A stretch of DNA of 64,000 bases from Cyclobacteriaceae bacterium (GTDB lineage Bacteria > Bacteroidota > Bacteroidia > Cytophagales > Cyclobacteriaceae). Location: contig JANQKF010000017.1 of assembly GCA_028281285.1 (NCBI GenBank), forward strand, positions 62,001-126,000, read 5' to 3'. The notes below the pieces were generated by a model. It worked only from the letters and a program-made list of their open reading frames with translations. It searched no databases and had not been told where the DNA came from. Below are positions 26,556 through 36,400 of the stretch, piece after piece (position 1 is the stretch's first letter; each line of letters begins with the position of its first letter). The position numbers and the translations under genes were made by a program.

Positions 26556-26569
26556 TGCAAACGTTTGAA
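26556..26569. promoter_or_regulatory. LacI-family operator (site 2)
   Basis: TGCAAACGTTTGAA, identical over 14 bases to site 1, lies 34 bp after the lacI stop codon and about 190 bp before the likely ATG of the GH31 gene. Confidence 0.75.
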
Positions 26570-26748
26570 CCACAGTACCAGTGGGGAAAATCTTCCTTTT
26601 AAGGGAAATAGAGTCCATTTTTGGTCTTTTCGTGTTTTTAATACTCCGACTTATTTCGCTATAATTAGGCCCTGTTTTGATCGGTGAAGACCAAATTTAT
26701 GCCTTCATCGACCTAAGAACTATTGTACTAAAACCAGAAGACGAATTA

Positions 26749-29154
26749 ATGAGTCATATGAATTTGAGCATAGGAGAGGTTGAGCGTTTCTCAGAAAATG
26801 AAAACGGGCTCTTTGGAAGTGCAGGAGAATCCAAATTCGAAGTATCCGTTTATTCAGAATCTATTGTTCGTGTCAGATTGACCCGAAATCAGGAATTTTC
26901 AGGAAATCCTTATTCTGTAATTCTTGAGCCTGATTCAGATCAACATGTAGTTGCAATTAACGGAGAAAGTGCGGTCGTAAAAACCGAAAAATTGACTTGT
27001 GAGGTTCAGAATTCACCCTTTAGAGTCACATTCAAGAATGCCGAGGGCGACCTGTTAAATGAGGACGAACCTGCGTTTGGCACTTCCTGGATAGGTACCA
27101 GCGTCACCACTTACAAGACGCTGCATAAAGACGAGATTTTTCTAGGATTAGGAGAAAAGGTTGGTGGGATCAATCGTAGAGGTCAGTCATTTACCAACTG
27201 GAACACAGACAAATTTGGATATAGCACGGATGCTGATCCACTCTATCTTTCAACACCCTTTTATATAGGAATTTTAGAAGGAAGGCCTTACGGTATTTTC
27301 TTCGACAATACACACAAGACACATTTCAATTTCGGCACCTCCAACAATGAAAGGTTTACTTCTTTTGGTGCTGATGATGGCGACATGGATTACTACTTTA
27401 TCCATGGAGATAATGTAGCCGAAGTAATTGAGAACTATTCCGAGCTAACTGGAAAAATGGAGCTACCACCACTATGGTCTCTTGGTTTCCAACAATGCCG
27501 CTATAGTTACTATCCGGATTCAGAAGTCAGAACAGTGGCTAAGACATTCAGAGATAAAAAAATACCTGCTGATGTCATCTATTTGGACATCCACTATATG
27601 GATGAATACAAGGCTTTCACCTTCGACAACGAAAGATTTCCTGAGCCGGCAAAGTTGATTGAGGAGCTCGAAGACCAAGGATTTAAGGTAGTAGTTATTC
27701 TTGATCCAGGTCTCAAAACAGAAGATGGTTATGGACCTTATGAAAGAGGACTGAAAGAGGACATTTTCATCAAATATCCTGATGATTCCAATTTTGAAGC
27801 AAGTGTGTGGCCCGGCAACAGTCATTTCCCTGATTTCACAGCTGAGGCTGGTCGTGAGTTTTGGAAAAGGGAACTCAAATATTACACTGACCTAGGAATC
27901 AAGGGGTTCTGGAATGATATGAATGAGCCTGCATGTTGGGGGCAGAGTATTCCTGACTTGGTGGAATTCGACTATGACGGAAAAAAAACTACTCATCGAG
28001 AAGCACGGAACGTCTATGGGATGAACATGGTTCGAAGCACCCTTGAGGGTGCCAAAGAACAAATCGGTAATGAGCGCCCCTTTACTCTGACTAGAGCGGG
28101 GTTCAGCGGTATCCAACGCTATGCCGCAGTTTGGACCGGAGATAACGTGGATAGTACTGAACATATGATGCTCGGGGTGAGATTGGTGAATAGTCTTGGT
28201 CTTACCGGGGTTCCATTTTCGGGTTACGATGTGGGAGGTTTTGCAGGTGACGGAAGTACCTCATTATTTGCTAAATGGATTGGCATTGGTGCTTTTGCCC
28301 CTTTCTTCAGAGCCCATAGCATGGTAAACAGCCGTGATTCAGAACCTTGGGCTTTTGGCGAGGAAGTCGAAGAAATCTCCAGAAACTATATCAACTTACG
28401 CTATAAGTTACTCCCCTATTTATACAGCGTTTTTTATGAGGCTTCACAAACTGGTATGCCTGTGAACAGATCACTGGCAATTGAATACTACAGAGACAAA
28501 AATATTTATAAAAATGAGTTTGAAAATCAGTTCACTTGCGGACCAGCAATCCTGGTCGCTCCAACCGAGACGCAACAAAAGTACAGCAAAGTTTATCTCC
28601 CGGAAGGCAACTGGTTCGACTTCTTCACCGATGAGAAGGAACCGGGTCAAAGAGCAGTAATCGTTGAAACCGAGCTGGAAGACCTTCCGGTTTATATAAA
28701 AGCCGGTTCCATTATTCCAATGCAATCTGTTATTCAGTCCACCGTAGAACAACCTGATTCTACCTTGAACATCCATATTTATCATACTTACGGGCAGAAC
28801 TCTTTCCAGTATTATGAAGATGACGGTAAGTCATACGACTATCAGCAAGGAGCATTCTTCAAGAAAGACATCACCCTTGATGGCAGCGCCATGTCACTAA
28901 TTCTGGATGCCGCCAAGGGTAATTTTGAATCGAAATTCAACAAGGCAAAAATCTATTTTCATGGGTTTCAGAAAAACCTTGAACTAAGAGTTAATGGTCA
29001 ATCAGCCATCACATCACTCGAAGATTTCCGGTCTATTGACCCAATTACTGAGTTCGATCCCAAACCGGACAGAGCCAAGAAAACATTGACCATTGAGTCG
29101 ATCCCGATCATTGAGGTGGATTGGGATTCTAACAAGACATCAATTACATGGTAA
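26749..29154 (+). CDS. GH31 alpha-glucosidase
   Basis: Family 31 glycoside hydrolase of about 801 aa that releases glucose from the non-reducing ends of alpha-glucans. It has an N-terminal galactose-mutarotase-like beta-sandwich (about 20-220; 'FLGLGEKVGGINRRG'), the catalytic barrel with nucleophile Asp in 'GFWNDMNEPACWG' and acid/base Asp in 'VWTGDNVDSTEHM', then C-terminal beta domains ('YYEDDGKSYDYQQG'). No signal peptide is visible, so it is probably cytoplasmic. The frame is open from a TTG at 26677; ATG at 26749 or 26758 is more likely because the family's 'GESKFEVSVYSESIVRVRL' strand (in part) follows soon after. It starts the GH31-GH13-transporter series and has a LacI operator upstream. 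Confidence 0.94.
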   Translation: MSHMNLSIGEVERFSENENGLFGSAGESKFEVSVYSESIVRVRLTRNQEFSGNPYSVILEPDSDQHVVAINGESAVVKTEKLTCEVQNSPFRVTFKNAEGDLLNEDEPAFGTSWIGTSVTTYKTLHKDEIFLGLGEKVGGINRRGQSFTNWNTDKFGYSTDADPLYLSTPFYIGILEGRPYGIFFDNTHKTHFNFGTSNNERFTSFGADDGDMDYYFIHGDNVAEVIENYSELTGKMELPPLWSLGFQQCRYSYYPDSEVRTVAKTFRDKKIPADVIYLDIHYMDEYKAFTFDNERFPEPAKLIEELEDQGFKVVVILDPGLKTEDGYGPYERGLKEDIFIKYPDDSNFEASVWPGNSHFPDFTAEAGREFWKRELKYYTDLGIKGFWNDMNEPACWGQSIPDLVEFDYDGKKTTHREARNVYGMNMVRSTLEGAKEQIGNERPFTLTRAGFSGIQRYAAVWTGDNVDSTEHMMLGVRLVNSLGLTGVPFSGYDVGGFAGDGSTSLFAKWIGIGAFAPFFRAHSMVNSRDSEPWAFGEEVEEISRNYINLRYKLLPYLYSVFYEASQTGMPVNRSLAIEYYRDKNIYKNEFENQFTCGPAILVAPTETQQKYSKVYLPEGNWFDFFTDEKEPGQRAVIVETELEDLPVYIKAGSIIPMQSVIQSTVEQPDSTLNIHIYHTYGQNSFQYYEDDGKSYDYQQGAFFKKDITLDGSAMSLILDAAKGNFESKFNKAKIYFHGFQKNLELRVNGQSAITSLEDFRSIDPITEFDPKPDRAKKTLTIESIPIIEVDWDSNKTSITW

Positions 29155-29304
29155 TATGACTGGCCTCCTCCTACTCAAAGCCAATCTTGGCAAAATTGTT
29201 GTCGCAATAGGAAAAACTTTGGGTAACGACCTTTTTCAACCACGGTACACACCAGGAATGAATGCTGACTTGGTGTTCTGTTTTCATCTCAAAACTTGTC
29301 GATT

Positions 29305-30666
29305 ATGAAAAAAACAGCCTGGGCAGTGTTATTGCTCTATACGTTTTGCTTTGCGTGCACTCATCAGAAAGATCATCGACAAGGTGAACAAAGTGATGTT
29401 TCAACGAGCACAGTGAAAAATGTGGATTGGAGCAAAAACGCCAACATTTACGAAGTAAACATTCGCCAGCATACCGAAGAAGGAACGTTTAAGGCATTCA
29501 CAAAAGACATTCCAAGGTTAAAAGAAATGGGAGTTGATATTCTCTGGTTAATGCCTATCAGTCCAGTTGGAGAAAAGAACAGAAAAGGAACCTTGGGTAG
29601 TTACTATTCAATCACAGACTACAAGGAGGTCAACCCCGAATTTGGCACCAAAGAAGATTTGAGGAACCTGGTCAATACTGCTCATGATCTGAACATGCGG
29701 GTTATGGTGGACTGGGTAGCCAACCATACTGCGTGGGATCATCCCTGGACAGAAACAAACAAAGACTACTATACACTGACTGAAAGCGGTGATTTTCAGC
29801 CACCCGTAGAAGACTGGTCTGACGTAATTGACCTTAACTACGACAACCAGGAGATGCGAGCTGAAATGATTGATGCACTGGAGTATTGGGTGCGGGAATT
29901 CGATATTGACGGCTATCGCTGTGATGTCGCGGGAATGGTGCCTGAGGATTTTTGGAATGACGTTCGCGCGGCTTTGGATAAAATCAAACCGGTTTTCATG
30001 TTGGCCGAAGGGGAAGAAACAGAACTTCACGAGCATGCCTTCGATATGTCTTATTCATGGGAATTGATGCATTTAATGCGTGAAGTTGCCGCAGGTAGAG
30101 AACCCATCTCCGTGATCCCGGAGATGTATGAAAGAGACAAAAAGAGGTATCCCAAGGGCTACTACAAGATGAATATTGTCACCAATCATGACGAAAATAG
30201 CTGGAATGGTACCGCAGAAGAGTTCTTTGGCGAAGGACAGAGTGCCTGGTTTGTATTTGCTGCTACAACCTATGGAATGCCGTTGATTTATTCAGGGCAA
30301 GAAGCAAATAATACCAAGCGACTGGAATTCTTTGAAAAGGACCCAATCGATTGGTCAGGAGGGTCTGTTTTTACCGATCTGTACAAAAAATTGCTTTCAC
30401 TTAAGCACGAAAACCCAGCACTATGGAATGGTAGGTTCGGAGGAGATCAGGTGTTTTTAAATACCGGTACTGATAAGGTATTAGCCTTTACAAGGTCTAA
30501 GAGTAATCACCAGGTTGCCGTATTTATTAATATTTCAGGAGAAGAAGTCATAGCTCAAATAGACGGTCAGTTTGAGAATTACACCGATGTAATCGATGGA
30601 GGTAGTGCCACAGTAAATGGCACTTTAACCCTACCCCCTTTTGGTTATAAGGTTTACGCTAAATAA
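29305..30666 (+). CDS. GH13 alpha-amylase family lipoprotein
   Basis: A GH13 enzyme of 453 aa. 'MKKTAWAVLLLYTFCFACTHQ' is a lipoprotein signal (lipobox FAC), favouring the ATG at 29305 over the upstream TTG at 29296. The four conserved regions are 'DWVANHTAW', 'GYRCDVAGM' (nucleophile Asp), 'LAEGEETEL' (Glu) and 'VTNHDENSW'. It is compact, with a short C-terminal beta domain ending 'LPPFGYKVYAK'. Probably a periplasmic or surface maltodextrin hydrolase or glucosidase. It lies 8 bp before the SLC45-type transporter gene and 150 bp after GH31; the 150-bp gap holds no clear terminator. Confidence 0.93.
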   Translation: MKKTAWAVLLLYTFCFACTHQKDHRQGEQSDVSTSTVKNVDWSKNANIYEVNIRQHTEEGTFKAFTKDIPRLKEMGVDILWLMPISPVGEKNRKGTLGSYYSITDYKEVNPEFGTKEDLRNLVNTAHDLNMRVMVDWVANHTAWDHPWTETNKDYYTLTESGDFQPPVEDWSDVIDLNYDNQEMRAEMIDALEYWVREFDIDGYRCDVAGMVPEDFWNDVRAALDKIKPVFMLAEGEETELHEHAFDMSYSWELMHLMREVAAGREPISVIPEMYERDKKRYPKGYYKMNIVTNHDENSWNGTAEEFFGEGQSAWFVFAATTYGMPLIYSGQEANNTKRLEFFEKDPIDWSGGSVFTDLYKKLLSLKHENPALWNGRFGGDQVFLNTGTDKVLAFTRSKSNHQVAVFINISGEEVIAQIDGQFENYTDVIDGGSATVNGTLTLPPFGYKVYAK

Positions 30667-30674
30667 GAATCATT

Positions 30675-32186
30675 ATGGCACCAAAAAGAAGACTTTCTTT
30701 CTGGGAAATCTGGAACATGAGTATCGGTTTCCTGGGCATTCAATTCGGGTTTGCTCTACAAAACGCAAATACCAGTCGAATTTTTGAAACGCTAGGTGCA
30801 GACACCAAAAATCTGGCAATTTATTGGTTGGCAGCACCAGTAACAGGCTTAATCATTCAGCCAATTATTGGATATTACAGTGACCGTACTTGGCACCCTA
30901 AATGGGGCCGTAGAAGACCTTATTTTGCAATAGGAGCCATCTTTGCCACTATTGCCCTTTGTCTTATGCCCAATTCCTCGGCTTTATGGATGGCCGTAGG
31001 TGTGCTTTGGATAATGGATGCTTCCATCAATATTAGCATGGAGCCCTTTCGCGCTTTTGTAGGAGACATGCTCCCGGCTGAACAGCGAACCCGGGGCTTC
31101 GCTATGCAAAGCTTCTTCATTGGTATAGGAGCCATTGTGGCGTCATTTATGCCATGGATATTCGCCAACTGGTTGAACATCCCAAATACTGCACCTGAAG
31201 GAGAAATTCCTCCATCCGTGAAATACTCATTCTATTTAGGCGCTCTTATGTTCCTGGTCACTGTAATGTGGACAGTGCTTAAGACAAAAGAATATCCTCC
31301 TGAAGAATTGGTTGAAGATGGCAGTGAAGAAGGCCACGCGGAGATCACTGATATGGAAAAGGCACGTTTTATGCCGAAGTTCACCAAGGTCGGTTCGATT
31401 TTATTGGTAATAGGTGCTGCATTTTCCACTTATGTCTACTTCTCTGGAATAGATCCCCAACTCTATGTTATGGGAGGAGGCCTCGCCTTCTTTGGTATAA
31501 TGCACTTGATCGCCTATGGCCTTTTATCAAAAGATAAGAAAGGAAACGCGCTGGTACATATCGTTAAGGACTTTAATGATATGCCCAAGACTATGGTTCA
31601 ATTAGCAATAGTCCAGTTCTTTTCTTGGTTTGCATTATTCTCCATGTGGATTTATACGACCCCAGCGGTGACCTCACATATTTACAACACAACTGATACA
31701 ACCTCTGCTGACTATAACCAAGGTGCAGATCTTGTAGGAAATCTTTTCGGTATCTATAATGGAATTGCTGCACTGGCAGCATTGGCGCTTCCATGGCTCG
31801 CCAGAAAAACGAATAGAAGAATCACTCATCTCATCGCGCTTTGCCTAGGAGGTATTGGATTGATCTCTGTTTATTTCATGAGTTCGCCAGATACATTGTG
31901 GATAAGTATGATAGGAATTGGTATCGCCTGGGCGAGTATCCTTTCCATTCCATACGCAATGCTTTCAGGCTCTTTGCCTGCAGAGAAAATGGGGTACTAT
32001 ATGGGGGTTTTTAACTTCTTTATAGTTATTCCTCAAATCATAGCGGCTGCCTTGCTTGGTTTTATACTAACCACCTTCTTCAATGGCGAACCAATCTACA
32101 TTCTTGTGACTGGAGGTATATCAATGATTTTAGCCGGCTTCCTTAGTCTAATGGTAAATGATCAGGACGAGGCAATAACGACATAA
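30675..32186 (+). CDS. MFS sugar transporter, SLC45/GPH type
   Basis: An inner-membrane transporter of 503 aa with 12 hydrophobic helices. The start 'LSFWEIWNMSIGFLGIQFGF', 'GLIIQPIIGYYSDRTWHPKW' and 'GRRRPYFAIGA' match the SLC45/sucrose-type GPH symporter group, which moves disaccharides with protons or sodium. A polar central loop carries 'EYPPEELVEDGSEEGH'. Within this alpha-glucan cluster the likely substrate is maltose or short maltodextrin (inference from context). Ends with a strong bidirectional terminator. Confidence 0.92.
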   Translation: MAPKRRLSFWEIWNMSIGFLGIQFGFALQNANTSRIFETLGADTKNLAIYWLAAPVTGLIIQPIIGYYSDRTWHPKWGRRRPYFAIGAIFATIALCLMPNSSALWMAVGVLWIMDASINISMEPFRAFVGDMLPAEQRTRGFAMQSFFIGIGAIVASFMPWIFANWLNIPNTAPEGEIPPSVKYSFYLGALMFLVTVMWTVLKTKEYPPEELVEDGSEEGHAEITDMEKARFMPKFTKVGSILLVIGAAFSTYVYFSGIDPQLYVMGGGLAFFGIMHLIAYGLLSKDKKGNALVHIVKDFNDMPKTMVQLAIVQFFSWFALFSMWIYTTPAVTSHIYNTTDTTSADYNQGADLVGNLFGIYNGIAALAALALPWLARKTNRRITHLIALCLGGIGLISVYFMSSPDTLWISMIGIGIAWASILSIPYAMLSGSLPAEKMGYYMGVFNFFIVIPQIIAAALLGFILTTFFNGEPIYILVTGGISMILAGFLSLMVNDQDEAITT

Positions 32187-32210
32187 CACCCAATAATTTT
32201 CAACCGAGTA

Positions 32211-32237
32211 AAAAAGGGAGGCTGAGCCTCCCTTTTT
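32211..32237. terminator. bidirectional rho-independent terminator
   Basis: Perfect 12-bp stem (arms AAAAAGGGAGGC and GCCTCCCTTTTT) with a TGA loop between the convergent transporter and aldolase genes. The A and T tracts make it symmetrical. Confidence 0.95.
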
Positions 32238-32258
32238 AGATTATATGGTTAAACAGTG

Positions 32259-33323
32259 TTAGTTTCTGTTGACACAGTTCAAGTTGTCGAAGGCAGTTTC
32301 CAGTCTGGTTACCATACTGTCTTCTCCTTTCCTCAACCAAACTCTAGGATCGTATTTCTTTTTGTTTGGAACATCGTCACCTTCCGGGTTACCGATTTGT
32401 CCTTGAAGATAACCCTTAAACTCTTTGTAATAATTGTGAACTCCGTCCCAGAAAGCCCATTGGATATCAGTATCAATATTCATCTTGATCACACCATATG
32501 AGACGGCTTCTTTGATTTGATGCTCAGGAGATCCTGATCCTCCATGGAATACGAAGAATACCGGTTTATCTCCAGTACCATATTTGGATTGAATAAACTC
32601 TTGGGAGTTCTTCAAAATCTCAGGTCTCAATTCAACATTGCCCGGTTTGTAAACACCGTGAACATTTCCAAATGCAGCGGCAACAGTGAAAAGATCACCT
32701 ACTTCAGACAACGCTTCATATGACTGAGCTACCTCATCAGGCTGAGTATATAGCCTGCTGGAATCGACATCCGTATTATCAACACCATCTTCCTCTCCAC
32801 CGGTGATACCGAGCTCAATTTCAATTCCCATGCCCAATGCATGCATTCTTTTGTAGTATTCAACACTGATGGAAATATTGTCTTCAAGAGTCTCTTCAGA
32901 CAAATCGAGCATGTGTGTGCTATAAAGTGGTCTTCCATGTTTTGCATGATAAGCCTCTCCGGCATCCAGTAATCCATCCACCCATGGAAGGATCTTTTTT
33001 GCAGCATGGTCAGTATGCATGATTACGGGCACACCATAATGTTCAGCCATCTGGTGAACATGGAGAGCTCCGGAGATCCCTCCTTGTACAGAAGCTTTGT
33101 AGCCATCATTATTCAAGCTTTTGCCGGCATAAAACTGAGCTCCACTCACAGAAAACTGAATAATCACCGGTGAATTCACCCTGCTTGCTGCTTCCAGTAC
33201 AGAGTTAATTGTCTGTGTTCCGGTCACGTTTACGGCTGGCAATGCATATTCATTGGCCTTAGCATCTGCATACAATTCACGGATTTCATCACCGTAAAGT
33301 ACCCCACTTCTAAATTTTCCCAT
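32259..33323 (-). CDS. fbaA: class II fructose-bisphosphate aldolase
   Basis: A zinc-dependent glycolytic/gluconeogenic aldolase of 354 aa when started at the ATG at 33323 ('MGKFRSGVLYGDEIRELY'). The longer frame to 33365 adds 14 residues with no family support. Motifs: 'PVIIQFSVSGAQFYAGKSL', metal-site 'VPVIMHTDHAAKKILPW', 'LSEETLEDNISISVEYYKRM' (in part), 'IELGITGGEEDGVD', 'FGNVHGVYKPGNVEL', 'VFHGGSGSPEHQI' and 'KMNIDTDIQWAFWDG'. It follows the sugar cluster in convergent orientation, and with pfkA brackets the alpha-glucan block by two glycolytic genes. Confidence 0.97.
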   Translation of the reverse strand: MGKFRSGVLYGDEIRELYADAKANEYALPAVNVTGTQTINSVLEAASRVNSPVIIQFSVSGAQFYAGKSLNNDGYKASVQGGISGALHVHQMAEHYGVPVIMHTDHAAKKILPWVDGLLDAGEAYHAKHGRPLYSTHMLDLSEETLEDNISISVEYYKRMHALGMGIEIELGITGGEEDGVDNTDVDSSRLYTQPDEVAQSYEALSEVGDLFTVAAAFGNVHGVYKPGNVELRPEILKNSQEFIQSKYGTGDKPVFFVFHGGSGSPEHQIKEAVSYGVIKMNIDTDIQWAFWDGVHNYYKEFKGYLQGQIGNPEGDDVPNKKKYDPRVWLRKGEDSMVTRLETAFDNLNCVNRN

Positions 33324-33447
33324 TTGTGTTAATTGATTTGCTGTTGGATTCGAAATTTGACGCAAAGAAACGAAAAATTTGGTTCTTCTGACAAGTCTGC
33401 TTCGGGAGCACTGCTTAGGAGCAACAGGACACTTTTAATTCTTCGTT

Positions 33448-36400
33448 TTATCTTTTGATTATCAGTCTTTTAGTCACAATACCTTTGTCTCCAATCAGCC
33501 GGATCAAATAGATCCCTTGGGTATAAGAAGAGACATCCACGGTGACAGTCTCCTCACGTATTTTCACCTTTCTAAACACACGAATTCCATTGACATCATA
33601 GATGCCCATCTCAGGAGTGCTCATCCTCAGCAAAGTCAGATCAATGGTCACAAGATCACTTGTTGGATTTGGGTATGTTCTCAACAAGTCAGGAGAAAGT
33701 GTTGGAAGGTCAATTCCAGTTACAATTTCTCCTTCACCGGTGACTTCAATCACTTGCTCACCGCCATTTGAAGTAATGACAATTTGCCCTGCATACACCT
33801 CCGCATCGGCAGGTTCGAAAGTTACATTCACCACCTGAGAAGACGATGGGGCAATTTCTCCCGAGGTCCAGTCGGCAGAGTAGGTAGCAGGCAATTCAAT
33901 GGATTGAATCACAAGTGTCCCATCTCCGGAGTTTTGGATTTCGAAAGATAACTGCGAGGTCTCTCCAACTTCGACTGTACCAAAAGATAAATTCGCACTT
34001 GATGTTTCGATGATGGGTTCTGCTTGGTTTTCGATTATGATTACCAATGACTTTTCGAACGTCAGACCCTCTCTGTCCATCGTTTGCAATCGAATCAAAT
34101 ATTCGTTCTTGGTTTCAAAATCGAATTCCTCCTTGGAAACCAGGGTAGTCCCATTGATATCGAATGACCCGTTATCCGAATCCCCCTGGCCAGAAACCAG
34201 TGCAAAAGTATGCGTATCATTTCCGTCAGGATCTATTGCTGTGAGGTTTCCTACCAAAGTACCTGCCGATTGATTCTCTGGAATGGAAAGGTCATCCAAT
34301 TCAATGTCTGTTGCAGCTTCGTTGACATCGGTAATACTGATTGTGAAACTATTTTCAACACTTAATCCACCAACATCTGTAGATTTGATTCTCACCGAAT
34401 ACTGGTTTTTCTGTTCAAAGTCAAATTCAGCGTTTGAAGCCAGTTTGTTGCCACTAATCTTAAACAAGGAGTTATCCGTGTCGCCTTCGCCTGCTACCAA
34501 TTCAAAACTATGCGTGTCGTTGGCATCCGGATCAGTCACTTCAAAGCCACCTATCGTCAGTCCGTTGGCAGCATTTTCGGCAAGAGTAGCAGTCAGCAGA
34601 CTAAACGCAGTTGGCACTTCATTCACATCATTGATGGTGATCGTGAAAGTTTCTTCAAAACTCAAGCCGCCTGCATCAGTACTCTTCAAACGAATGTTGT
34701 AGGTGGATTCTGTCTCGAAATCAAATACCCAATTGGCCGTAAGATTGCTGTCAACTATCGCGAACAAAGCGTTGTCATCATCTCCTTCCCCTTCTGTGAG
34801 TTCAAAACTGAAGGTATCAGTACCGTCTTCATCAGTACTGGTGAGCGCTCCGATTGCTGTTCCCTTTGTGGTATTCTCATTTAAAGAAAGGTTGTCGAGG
34901 CTTATACTTGTTACCGCTTCATTTAGATTATTGACGCTAATGGTAAAGGCTTCTGCAAAAGCACCTTCAAAACCATCCGTGGTTTGAATGCGCACCGAAT
35001 AGCTGCTTTGCGCTTCAAAATTGACGATCTCCTTTGTCTTTAATTCACCCTCCACGATTTCGAATTTAGCATTGTCAGTATCACCAGCTCCCGCTACAAG
35101 TGCATAGGTAAACGTATTGTCTCCAACATCCTGATCGGTGCTACTTAGCACACCCACTACAGTTCCGATAATGCTGTTTTCGTCAATGTCATCACTGGTA
35201 ATGGCAATATCAGTTGGGTCATCGTTGGTATTAGTGATCTCCAAATCGAAACTATCAGATGCCTCAGCTCCTGAACCGTCCACGGCTGTGACAGTCACAT
35301 TGATTGTACCCACATCGTTATTCAATGGTGTACCGGAGAATGTTCTTGTTGAGGCATCAAAGCTCAACCAGTTGGCTTCAAAATCGGCTGAATAAGTAAG
35401 CTGATCACCATCAACATCATTAAAGGCATCTCCAGAAATCACTTTGGTAAAAGTGTCATCTTCAGCAACAGTTTCATCACTTATTGGAATCACCAATTCA
35501 GGTGCATCATTCACAGGGTCTACCTGGATATCAAAGCTCGTGAAGCTAGACTGTCCATCTGTTGATCCAATGATAAAGATGGTATCATCTCCATTAAAAT
35601 TGTCTTGTGAAGTAAGCTCTAAAGTTTGTCCATTCATCGATGCTTCGATGTTGTTGTTTCCAGAAATCACATAGGTGAAGGTGGCCGATGCATCAGCACT
35701 ATAGCTAAAGACGTTAGACAAGTCAATTGATCTTGAACCAAAATCCTCATTCAACACCAGGTCAGTGATCGGATTAGCCACAGACACCTGACCACTTGCT
35801 TCAGCAGTTATGAAAGCCACCTCCTGGCTCACCGATAGTTCCCCATCTGATGCCGTAACGGTGGCTGTTTCCAAGCCAATCACACCATCAACCGCTGTAA
35901 TGGTGAGGTTAGAACCGGAAACATTAAGAGCAACATTGGAAAGACTGGTAGTGGTGTAAGTCAAATCGCTGGATGCCGTCTCCAGATCGTTGAAATACTG
36001 GGAAAGGTCAAGTGTATAGGCAGGGAACCCTTCAACCAACGACTGTGATGGGATTGAAGTGCTCACTTCCGGTGCATCATTCACCGGATTAACAGTTAAG
36101 GTAAATACCTCTGCTTCAGAAACAGAATTAGTAGTGCCCAATCCATCATCGGCTGTAATGCTAAACTCTACTTGCCCATTAAAATTCTCGGAAGGCGTGA
36201 TTGTCAAAGTACTTCCATCAAGGGCAAATGTCACCTGATCATTGTCACTATTCGCTGCAAAATCAAATAAAGGCACATCGGCATCAACATCTGTTGCAGA
36301 CAGCAGAAGCACCAATTCATTGTCTTCATCAACTGCCTGATTACCGATTGTGGTAACCACCGGTTTATCGTTGACTGGATTTACGGTAAGTTCAAATTGT

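Noticed and set aside
26677-26748. N-terminal extension of the GH31 protein from a TTG at 26677.
   Set aside because: No family similarity in the extra 24 residues, no signal peptide; ATG at 26749 or 26758 is preferred.
29093-29308. 71-codon plus-strand frame between the GH31 and GH13 genes.
   Set aside because: It overlaps the end of GH31 in another frame, has no recognisable domain, and the intergenic part shows no clear start signal.
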